Shown: positions 57,840-64,000 of the stretch, one piece after another
Layout: every line of letters begins with the position of its first letter
Position numbering within the stretch: position 1 is the stretch's first letter
Source: Arthrobacter sp. StoSoilB20
GTDB taxonomy: Bacteria; Actinomycetota; Actinomycetes; Actinomycetales; Micrococcaceae
Assembly: GCF_019977295.1 (NCBI RefSeq)
Contig: NZ_AP024651.1
Span: forward strand, 4,340,001-4,404,000
DNA length: 64,000 bases
Direction of reading: 5' to 3'
Made by a program: the position numbers and the translations under genes
Notes under the pieces: generated by a model
Database searches by the model: none
What the model was told of the DNA's origin: nothing
The model's input: the letters and a program-made list of their open reading frames with translations, nothing else

Positions 57840-58307
57840 GTGGTCACTTTGCAGGAACTCGACGCAACGGACCGACGAATCCTGGCTGCCCTCGATGAAG
57901 ATCCCCGGGTGCCCATCATGGTGTTGGCCCAGAAACTCCACCTCGCCCGCGGTACCGTGCAATCCCGCTTGGAACGGATGACGGCGGCCGGAGCTCTGCG
58001 GCCCAACAGCAGCCGTGTCCTGCCCTCGGCCCTGGGCCGTGGCGTAGCGGCGGCAGTCAGCGCTGAGCTGGACCAAAGCCACTTGAACGAAGCGATCGCC
58101 GCACTCCGGGAGATCCCGGAAGTCCTCGAATGCCATGCCCCGGCCGGGGATACGGACCTCATCATCAGGGTGGTGGCTAAGAGCCCGGACGATCTATACC
58201 GGGTCTCCGAGGAAATTCGCCTGTGCCCTGGAATTGTCCGGACGTCCACCAGCATGTTCCTCCGCGAAGTGATTCCTTACCGGACCACCGGGTTGTTGGC
58301 TCAATAG
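57840..58307 (+). CDS. Lrp/AsnC-family regulator 1
   Basis: A 155-residue leucine-responsive-type regulator. The N-terminal HTH is LDATDRRILAALDEDPRVPI followed by LAQKLHLARGTVQSRLERM, and the C-terminal ligand domain (RAM) contains PAGDTDLIIRVVAKSPDDLY. The GTG at 57840 gives a standard length; the frame is open to 57774. A TGGTC/GACCA pair near 57800-57814 lies upstream and may be its own operator. It is convergent with a second Lrp-type gene, the stops being 18 bases apart. Confidence 0.88.
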   Translation: MVTLQELDATDRRILAALDEDPRVPIMVLAQKLHLARGTVQSRLERMTAAGALRPNSSRVLPSALGRGVAAAVSAELDQSHLNEAIAALREIPEVLECHAPAGDTDLIIRVVAKSPDDLYRVSEEIRLCPGIVRTSTSMFLREVIPYRTTGLLAQ

Positions 58308-58325
58308 CCGGCAGGCAGCCCGGGA

Positions 58326-58781
58326 CTAGACGGGTGGGCCGATGTTGGTTTTCAGGTTCTTCATCACCAACGTGGACGTCAGCCGCTCCACGGCAGGGAG
58401 AGCCGCCAGTTCCTCGTCGTAGAAATGCTGGTAGGCCGGAAGGTCGGCCGCGATGACCTTGAGCAGATAGTCAGGGGATCCGAAAAGCCGCTGGGCTTCC
58501 ACAATGTTGGGGCTGGCCGTAACGCGATCCTCAAACTCCGCCATGATGGTGCGCTCCACTTGTTTGAGCGTGACAAACACGATGGCCTCGAATCCCAGCC
58601 CCAGCGCCGCCGGATCAATGTCCGCACGGTAGCCCCGGATCACGCCCGATGACTCCAGGTCCCGGAGCCTCCGATGGCACGGTGCAACCGTCAAACCCAC
58701 CTGCGAGGCAAGGGCTGTGGCCGTCATTCGGCCATCCTCTTTGAGGTGGCGCAAAATACTTCTGTCGATTCCATCAATCAC
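58326..58781 (-). CDS. Lrp/AsnC-family regulator 2, probable regulator of the LysE gene
   Basis: A 151-residue Lrp/AsnC protein: HTH with IDRSILRHLKEDGRMTATAL and SQVGLTVAPCHRRLRDLES, and a RAM domain with RLFGSPDYLLKVIAADLPAY. It is divergent from the LysE-type exporter gene at 58885 with about 100 bases between them, the classic setting for an amino-acid-responsive activator of an exporter. The similar gene at 57840 may control another target. Confidence 0.9.
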   Translation of the reverse strand: MIDGIDRSILRHLKEDGRMTATALASQVGLTVAPCHRRLRDLESSGVIRGYRADIDPAALGLGFEAIVFVTLKQVERTIMAEFEDRVTASPNIVEAQRLFGSPDYLLKVIAADLPAYQHFYDEELAALPAVERLTSTLVMKNLKTNIGPPV

Positions 58782-58884
58782 GCAATAATCTTACTCAGAA
58801 CAGCGCACGACGAGCTAAAAACAAGAGCACTTATCGACCGTTTTTGCCTAGAGTTTTCCCAGCATCTAGCCCTGGAGGGAAAAC

Positions 58885-59541
58885 GTGAATCCGCAGCTGT
58901 TCCTGGCCTTCATGGTTGTCGCCGTCAGCCTGGCCTGCACGCCAGGCGTCGACTGGGCCTATTCCATTTCGGCAGGACTCAAGCAACGCAGCTTCGTCCC
59001 CGCCGTCGCAGGCCTGTGCAGTGGATATGTCATCCACACCTTGCTCATGGTGGCAGGCCTGGCGGCCCTGCTGGCCGGAGTTCCGGGCCTTCTGGGGTGG
59101 CTGACCATCGCCGGCGCGGGCTACTTGTTGTATCTCGGCGTCTCCACCATGCGCTCATGGCGAGGCGCGAGTTTCAGTGCGGAAGCCGGCGTCGTACAGT
59201 CCGGAAACCAGCTCCGCACGTTCTTCCAAGGCATGGGCACCAGCGGCATTAACCCCAAAGGCCTGCTGTTCTTCGTTGCGCTGGTACCGCAGTTCGTCAG
59301 CCCTGAGGCAGCACTGCCCGTTCCGGTCCAGTCAGGCTTGCTGGGCCTGACCTTCGTGATCCTGGCCGCGGTGGTGTACACCGCTGTGGCGTTGACGTCC
59401 CGGAAGCTGCTGGCTTCCCGGCCCGGCGCCGCGCGGGTTGTAACCCTGGTCAGCGGGATCATCATGATCGGACTCGGGACAGTGCTGTTGTCGGAGCAAC
59501 TCTTCCCACTGCTGCTGCAGATACAAGCGGCAAACAGCTAA
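58885..59541 (+). CDS. LysE/RhtB-family amino acid exporter
   Basis: A 218-residue membrane protein of the LysE/RhtB family with six hydrophobic helices. It starts NPQLFLAFMVVAVSLACTPG (with the family's Pro-Gly), and contains GAGYLLYLGVSTMRS and NPKGLLFFVALVPQF. Such proteins export amino acids or homoserine lactones. The GTG start has GGAGGG upstream. It is divergent from Lrp-type regulator 2, which probably senses the exported amino acid. Confidence 0.9.
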   Translation: MNPQLFLAFMVVAVSLACTPGVDWAYSISAGLKQRSFVPAVAGLCSGYVIHTLLMVAGLAALLAGVPGLLGWLTIAGAGYLLYLGVSTMRSWRGASFSAEAGVVQSGNQLRTFFQGMGTSGINPKGLLFFVALVPQFVSPEAALPVPVQSGLLGLTFVILAAVVYTAVALTSRKLLASRPGAARVVTLVSGIIMIGLGTVLLSEQLFPLLLQIQAANS

Positions 59542-60005
59542 CCTGCGAGCAGTTCGTCCAGGCGCTCGTATCCTTCGATCACGCCGTAGTCCATCCCGGT
59601 TGCCACGGCCATGTCGCGGGCTTCCACCGAAGGGTAGACCTCGTGGGCAGACATCCGGGTCCTGCCATCGATTTCCTCGAACGTGGTGGTGCTGATGACC
59701 ACCTGGTTGGGTGCGCCCTCGAATTCGACGGTCTGGATGATCAGGGCATCGGATTCAACGGTGTGGAAAACACCGCGGAAGCCGTACATGCCGTTGTCAT
59801 CGCCGCTTTCGTAGCGCCAGCTTCCGCCAGTGGTTGCGTTGTACTCGGTAATTTTCGTCTGCGTGCTGCGGGGGCCCAACCACTTGGCCAAGAGATCCGG
59901 GTCTACGTGGGCTTTGAAAACTGCGCTGACCGGGGCATCGAATTCGCGGACCGTGTCCACGAACGGGACGCCTTCGTTGGCAGTGATCGTTGTTGGATTG
60001 CTCAT
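59538..60005 (-). CDS. SRPBCC/AHSA1-family protein
   Basis: A 155-residue START-like (SRPBCC) protein of the AHSA1 kind: FVDTVREFDAPVSAVFKAHV at the N-terminus, WLGPRSTQTKITEYNATTGG, and the late GYERLDELLAG. Bacterial members bind small hydrophobic ligands or act in stress responses; the exact role here is unknown. It lies 27 bases after the stop of the ArsR-type gene, so the regulator and this protein are one transcript. It converges on the LysE gene with a 4-base overlap. Confidence 0.9.
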   Translation of the reverse strand: MSNPTTITANEGVPFVDTVREFDAPVSAVFKAHVDPDLLAKWLGPRSTQTKITEYNATTGGSWRYESGDDNGMYGFRGVFHTVESDALIIQTVEFEGAPNQVVISTTTFEEIDGRTRMSAHEVYPSVEARDMAVATGMDYGVIEGYERLDELLAG

Positions 60006-60032
60006 GAGGGTTCTTCCTTCATTGCTGTTCGT

Positions 60033-60392
60033 TCATTTTTCCGGGTGGGTGCCGGCCTTTGGGGAGGTACCCAGCAACTCGTCCAACTGCCGGAAGCGTG
60101 ACTCGGCAATCAGTCGGTACTGGTCGATCCATGCCGTCAGGCGCTCCAAGGCTGCCGCGTCCAGGTGAACGGGCCGCCGTTGAGCATCGCGGGAGCGGGT
60201 TACCAGTCCTGCGTTTTCCAGGACCTGAATGTGCTTGGAAACCGCCTGCTTGGTGATGGCGAAAGGTTCCGCAAGCTCATTGACGGTGGCCTCGCCCCGG
60301 GACAGCCGGGCCACAATGGCCCGTCGCACCGGATCTGCCAGCGCCATGAAGGCTTTGTCCAGGGTTTCTGTCCCCTGAGCATCGTGTTCCAT
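60033..60392 (-). CDS. ArsR-family transcriptional regulator
   Basis: A 119-residue winged-helix regulator with MALADPVRRAIVARLSRGEA and VNELAEPFAITKQAVSKHIQ (recognition helix), then LVTRSRDAQRRPVHLD. No metal-binding cysteines are seen, so it belongs to the non-metal ArsR group. The ATG at 60392 is preceded by GGAAGACGG; the two upstream in-frame ATGs (60410 and 60425) lie within or beside the inverted repeat and lack a ribosome site. It is translated before the SRPBCC gene and probably represses both through the operator at 60411-60446. Confidence 0.9.
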   Translation of the reverse strand: MEHDAQGTETLDKAFMALADPVRRAIVARLSRGEATVNELAEPFAITKQAVSKHIQVLENAGLVTRSRDAQRRPVHLDAAALERLTAWIDQYRLIAESRFRQLDELLGTSPKAGTHPEK

Positions 60393-60410
60393 CGCCGTAC
60401 CGTCTTCCAT

Positions 60411-60446
60411 AATCAACCAAAACATTGATCAACTGCTTGGTTGATT
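60411..60446. promoter_or_regulatory. ArsR operator: AATCAACCAA/TTGGTTGATT
   Basis: A perfect 10-base inverted repeat, arms 60411-60420 and 60437-60446, with 16 bases between. It lies just upstream of the best ArsR start. A further TTGATCAA palindrome lies between the arms. Position fits autorepression. Confidence 0.7.
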
Positions 60447-60485
60447 AAGAGAATACGCTTCTACCCCCGCAGGCACAATGGTTTT

Positions 60486-61457
60486 CTATTCGCCGCCCAG
60501 TTGCCTGAAGTCGTTTTCCCAAAGACGCCGCATCTCCGCGTCCTTGCGGATAACTTCCAAGGTCTCCAGCTCCGCTGGCGGGGCCGGACGCTTGGACCGC
60601 GGAGTCAACGTGCGGCGACCTTGGTCCAGCGCCAGGAGCGCGCGGTCCGTCAAAGCATCATTCTTCAAAGCCAAGTTGGTCTTTCGGCGCCGGAGGACTT
60701 CCTTCAACGCGGCTTGGGCGGCCTCGAAGTCGCCCCTCGCGCGCTGCGAACGGGCACGGATCAACAGGAGCGCCGCCGAGAGGTCGTCGGTATTCAACAA
60801 ACCTTCCGTCCACAGCACCACGTCACGGTGTCGTTCCAACGAAAACGCCGCAGTGCAGCGCGCCAACGCAGAAGGCAACGACGGCGGCAACGTCACCACA
60901 GCTTCCAACGCCGCCTCGGTCATTCCCATCTCCCGCAAGCAATGGGCCAGCGCCAGGAACACCGATTCCTCGCTGAACAAAACCGGAACCTCAATCCGTT
61001 CAGCCACCTCGACCTTGGTGACCACCTGCCCAAGGTAGATAGCCGAGAACTGGCTGGCGTCGTCGTCGATCCTTGTTGTTAATCCGCGCTGCAGCAGCTC
61101 GGAAGCCCGCAGGAACCCGCCGTGTTTGTAAGCAAGCAAGCCCGCCATCACGTGGCACAGGCCGGCCCATCCAGGGTTCATGCGGCCGAAAGCCAGGAGG
61201 CGATCCGGTTCCGTGGACGTAAACACGGCGTCGTGCATCGCCTTGGCCGTTTTGGAAGAGAGCATCCTCAACCGCGGGACATTGCCGGTTACAGTCAACC
61301 GCGCGTGGTCCCGCCCACCCAGCACCCCGGAAAGTACGTCGTTCACGCCGTCCGTGAGCCCGCGAACCGGGGTACGGACGTAACCCTCGCGGAAAGGCGT
61401 GAGGTCCCGGGTGTCATGGAAAATCGTGTGCACGCGGCCGTTGGGAGCTTGGCTCAT
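60486..61457 (-). CDS. Tetratricopeptide-like protein of unknown function
   Basis: A 323-residue protein with a TPR-like helical pattern from about 110 to 270 (ALAHCLREMGMTEAALEAVV, LLIRARSQRARGDFEAAQAA). The N-terminus has a FHDTRDLTPFREGYVRTPVR segment; the extreme C-terminus RLWENDFRQLGGE looks conserved-type. I do not recognise a defined family, though similar actinobacterial proteins are common. There is no signal peptide or membrane helix. It has no obvious partner. It probably acts as a protein scaffold. Confidence 0.7.
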   Translation of the reverse strand: MSQAPNGRVHTIFHDTRDLTPFREGYVRTPVRGLTDGVNDVLSGVLGGRDHARLTVTGNVPRLRMLSSKTAKAMHDAVFTSTEPDRLLAFGRMNPGWAGLCHVMAGLLAYKHGGFLRASELLQRGLTTRIDDDASQFSAIYLGQVVTKVEVAERIEVPVLFSEESVFLALAHCLREMGMTEAALEAVVTLPPSLPSALARCTAAFSLERHRDVVLWTEGLLNTDDLSAALLLIRARSQRARGDFEAAQAALKEVLRRRKTNLALKNDALTDRALLALDQGRRTLTPRSKRPAPPAELETLEVIRKDAEMRRLWENDFRQLGGE

Positions 61458-61613
61458 AACCCCATGCTAACCGCCGCTGAACTGGGCACATCCCCTGCTA
61501 TCGGAGGCATTTCAGGAGTATTATGGCGGCGTCGGCAAGGTTTTGCGACACCCCTTGCCGCAGGTCGGCTCTCCATGAGAAGAGCCGGGTAACCGCGTGA
61601 AAGGGAGGACTTG

Positions 61614-62093
61614 ATGACCACCGCTTCGCACCCCGCCGAACACCACCACATGATGGGGTTGACGCTACGCAACACCGCCATGGGCGTTGGCATTGTATTT
61701 CTGCTGGTAGGCGTCCTGGGCTTTATCCCGGGGATCACCACCAATTTCGGCGCCATGACCTTTGCAGGACATGAATCCGGCGCCATGCTGCTTGGAGTCT
61801 TCCAAGTGTCCGTACTCCACAACATCGTTCACCTGCTGTTTGGCGTGGCCGGCTTGGCCATGGCAAGGAACGCACGCATGGCCCGCCTGTTCCTGTTGGG
61901 CGGTGGCGCCGTGTACATCGTTCTTTGGATCTATGGCCTGGTCATCAACCAGGAAACAGGCGCCAACTTTGTCCCGTTCAACACCGCCGACAACTGGCTC
62001 CACCTGATCCTCGGTGTTGCCATGATCGGCTTGGGTGCTTGGCTGGGCAGGGATGCCATGGACGAAACAACCACGACGCGACGGAGGATGTAA
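61614..62093 (+). CDS. DUF4383 membrane protein
   Basis: A 159-residue membrane protein with a His-rich N-terminus (EHHHMMG) and four hydrophobic helices, the first VGIVFLLVGVLGFIPGITTN. The stretch VLHNIVHLLFGVAGLAMARN and NTADNWLHLILGVAMIGLG are the DUF4383 markers. The function is unknown. The ATG at 61614 follows AGGGAGGAC. A hairpin with a T tract follows the stop. Confidence 0.9.
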   Translation: MTTASHPAEHHHMMGLTLRNTAMGVGIVFLLVGVLGFIPGITTNFGAMTFAGHESGAMLLGVFQVSVLHNIVHLLFGVAGLAMARNARMARLFLLGGGAVYIVLWIYGLVINQETGANFVPFNTADNWLHLILGVAMIGLGAWLGRDAMDETTTTRRRM

Positions 62094-62119
62094 CGGTTCC
62101 ACGCACCTTGGTGAATCAA

Positions 62120-62161
62120 CGACGGCGACCGCCTCCCCAGAGGGGACGGCCGCCGTTTTTT
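62120..62161 (+). terminator. Intrinsic terminator after the DUF4383 gene
   Basis: ACGACGGCGACCGCCTCCCC pairs imperfectly with GGGGACGGCCGCCGT and is followed by six T residues. It begins 27 bases after the DUF4383 stop. Confidence 0.75.
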
Positions 62162-62270
62162 GTTCGCCACCGCCTCGCCCAGGTGCCACTTAATGGCAAT
62201 GTTTGCGCTCCGGATTGTCACCAACTGCCATGTCGGCGCGCGTTTTAAGCGCTCGACGGCGGGTACCCGG

Positions 62271-62957
62271 CTATCCGAGCAGCCGGTGCTCGTAAGCGAA
62301 TGACACGAGTTGAAGCCGCGTCCCGACGCCCAGTTTTGTGAGGACACTGCGCAGATGCGTTTTGACCGTAGCCTCGGATACGAACAAGCTTTCTGCCATG
62401 GCACCGTTGCTCAAACCCTTGGCTGCCAAGAGGAAGACCTCCCGCTCGCGCACAGACAAAGGAGCCAGGACGGAAAGATCCGGCCCCGCAACCGGCACTG
62501 TCCGGGCAGCATGCTGAAACAGGTCATGCACGGATCCTGGCGCGATGACCGAGTACCCGGAATAAACGGTCCTGATAGCCGCCAACAGAAACTCCGGTTC
62601 GGCGCTTTTTAGCAGATACCCGCTTGCGCCCGCTTGGACGGCCTCAACCACAGCCTGGTCACGGTTGAAAGTGGTCAAGGCGATGATTTTCGGCTTCTCC
62701 AACCCGTCACGCAACGCAGCATCCCAGAGGTGCTTGGTGGCAGTTACCCCATCCATCACCGGCATACGGAGATCCATGAGCAAGACGTCAGGCGGCTGCT
62801 CTGTGGCGCGCGCCACCGCCTCGCTGCCGTCGCCAGCCTCCCACGCCAGCAGCATGTCCGGCTGGCTTTGAACCAACATCCGGATACCGGCCCGGAACAA
62901 GGGCTGGTCGTCAACCAGCGCCACGGAGATCGGCGTAGGTGATTCAGCCAAGGCCAC
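62271..62957 (-). CDS. NarL/LuxR-family response regulator
   Basis: A 228-residue response regulator. The receiver domain has the acidic pair in VALVDDQPLFRAG, the phosphorylation site Asp in VLLMDLRMPVMDG (near residue 57), and the switch Thr/Lys late in the domain. The C-terminal LuxR HTH is LSVREREVFLLAAKGLSNGA then SEATVKTHLRSVLTKLG. It overlaps the kinase gene by 14 bases. The stimulus is unknown. Confidence 0.93.
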   Translation of the reverse strand: MALAESPTPISVALVDDQPLFRAGIRMLVQSQPDMLLAWEAGDGSEAVARATEQPPDVLLMDLRMPVMDGVTATKHLWDAALRDGLEKPKIIALTTFNRDQAVVEAVQAGASGYLLKSAEPEFLLAAIRTVYSGYSVIAPGSVHDLFQHAARTVPVAGPDLSVLAPLSVREREVFLLAAKGLSNGAMAESLFVSEATVKTHLRSVLTKLGVGTRLQLVSFAYEHRLLG

Positions 62958-64000
62958 CAGCTCCTCCCGCCGGGGTCCGTGCTCCCAGATCCGTCAATGC
63001 CTCGGATGGATGGGAGGTAGGCTGCAGACTCGCGGTTCCATAGGGAAGAAAGGCAGTTACCCGAAACTGCTCGCCATCCGGGCCCACAGTCAGCCAACCA
63101 CCGGCGAGATGCGCGCGCTCCCGCATACCGGGAACGCCTCGTCCATACCGTTCCTTGGCCTGCCCGGCGTCCGTTTCCCCCAACGGAACGGACGCCGGCA
63201 GCGTGGAGGAAGCATGAAGTGTCAGCCCTGGGCCGCTCCAATCGAAATGCACCCGCACGGCGGTTCCCCGGCCGCCATGCTTCAGTGCGTTGGTGAGACA
63301 TTCCTGGACGATTCTGAACACTGCCAGCTGCTGACCTGCTCCCAGTTCAACGGGTACACCGCTCTCACTGTGCTCAATCTCAAGGCTGCCCTGACGCATG
63401 CGTTCCATCAGCGGTCCGACGTCGCTGATCAAGGGTTGTGGGGCAACCATGCCATCGTCCCTAACGCCTTCGATGACGCGTTGGGCATCAACCAATGCGT
63501 GCCTGGCTGATACGGCGATGTTCTCCAACGCGTCCAGGACAGGCTTCGGCTGACCTTTGCTCAGATACCGCGTGCCATCAGCCTGGGCCGTAATGACTGC
63601 CAATGAATGAGCCAGGACATCATGCAGATCGCGGGCGATCCGAGTGCGTTCCTGCTCAATGACCAGTTCGATTTCTGTTTCCTTAAGGCTGGCCTGGGTG
63701 AGCACCTGCGCCTTGGACAATGCCCGGCGGTCTTCATACAGGGCTGCAAGGATGCCGAGCGTGCCGCAAGCGGCGGCAACGAGCAACAAAACGCTCGACA
63801 ATTGCCCGCCGTAGTTCCGCAGAGCGAAACCATCTCCCAAATACATCGGCCTGAACCAACCAACTCCGTCGCCGTAGCGGGCGGAGATCATCATGTAGGT
63901 CATGACCAAAACGAAGAGGACATTAGCGGAGACGGCCAGGATTCTCTGCCTCTTATTGCCCGTCCACATGATGAACCCAAGTGATACAAAGGACCCCAGG
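62944..64000 (-). CDS. Sensor histidine kinase of the NarL-type two-component system (N-terminus cut by window end)
   Basis: A partial membrane kinase; the frame remains open past base 64000, so the N-terminus is missing. The visible N-terminal part has hydrophobic helices (ILAVSANVLFVLVMTYMMIS, VLLLVAAACGTLGILAAL). The HisKA_3 dimerisation region contains the phosphorylated His in ARDLHDVLAHSLAV, and the ATPase domain has ECLTNALKHGG (N box) and GRGVPGMRERAHLAGG (G boxes). It phosphorylates the adjacent response regulator. No sensor domain other than the membrane helices is seen; the ligand is unknown. Confidence 0.93.
   Translation of the reverse strand, partial: LGSFVSLGFIMWTGNKRQRILAVSANVLFVLVMTYMMISARYGDGVGWFRPMYLGDGFALRNYGGQLSSVLLLVAAACGTLGILAALYEDRRALSKAQVLTQASLKETEIELVIEQERTRIARDLHDVLAHSLAVITAQADGTRYLSKGQPKPVLDALENIAVSARHALVDAQRVIEGVRDDGMVAPQPLISDVGPLMERMRQGSLEIEHSESGVPVELGAGQQLAVFRIVQECLTNALKHGGRGTAVRVHFDWSGPGLTLHASSTLPASVPLGETDAGQAKERYGRGVPGMRERAHLAGGWLTVGPDGEQFRVTAFLPYGTASLQPTSHPSEALTDLGARTPAGGAGGLG

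Overview
This window looks like a chromosomal segment of a high-GC actinobacterium of the Arthrobacter/Paenarthrobacter type (Micrococcaceae). The evidence is the 16S and 23S rRNA sequence, the actinobacterial rRNA leader elements, the high-GC codon use, and actinobacterial families such as DUF6318, DUF4383, DUF3817, the FBP zinc-finger protein and JetA/JetB. The genus is an inference from gene content and general resemblance; no database search was possible.

Layout. 1-4700: an rRNA operon read on the minus strand (partial 23S, spacer without tRNA, complete 16S, leader, two likely promoters), followed by a 33-bp-period repeat field up to about 5440. 5.6-6.4 kb: rpsN-rpmG-rpmB in cysteine-poor (zinc-independent) forms. 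6.8-9.6 kb: an operon for membrane flavin electron transfer (ferric-reductase-like protein, FMN-binding protein, ApbE flavin transferase). 9.6-13 kb: three SGNH/GDSL hydrolase paralogues with a MarR regulator and a YciI protein. 13.4-18.7 kb: a siderophore-iron import operon with a DtxR/IdeR-type iron box. 19.1-25.7 kb: an FBP protein, then a JetA-JetB-JetC (Wadjet/MksBEF) SMC-like set that has no JetD/MksG nuclease beside it. 26-37.5 kb: mixed metabolic and envelope genes (acyl-CoA dehydrogenase, YchJ, low-complexity membrane protein, flavin reductase, aldo/keto reductase, sulfite-oxidase-like enzyme, S4 protein, DUF6318 lipoprotein plus PKD-like secreted protein, DUF3817, 2H phosphoesterase-like and GIY-YIG proteins). 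37.8-42.6 kb: a GntR-asparaginase-aspartase-amino acid permease operon for asparagine/aspartate use. 42.8-50.1 kb: an oxidative L-fucose pathway with alpha-L-fucosidase, covering every catabolic step up to the 2,4-diketo-3-deoxy-L-fuconate hydrolase, and a GntR regulator whose probable operator (ACATCGGATGT) appears at its own promoter and at the divergent catabolic promoter. 50.2-64 kb: a GNAT-AAA ATPase fusion, LtrA, HD hydrolase, SDR/TetR pair around a 33-bp palindrome, serine hydrolase, GluQ-RS, two Lrp regulators with a LysE exporter, SRPBCC/ArsR pair, a TPR-like protein, DUF4383, and a NarL-type two-component system cut by the window end.

No phage, insertion sequence, tRNA or CRISPR array was recognised. 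The most unusual features are the non-coding repeat families: 32-33 bp periodic arrays at three loci, GTTGYGAGGCCC hairpins at gene ends, a 17-bp array spanning a stop/start junction, and an 82-bp duplication that includes the end of a gene. The JetABC set without JetD and the GNAT-AAA fusion also stand out. Most functional assignments rest on recognising family motifs in the translated sequence.
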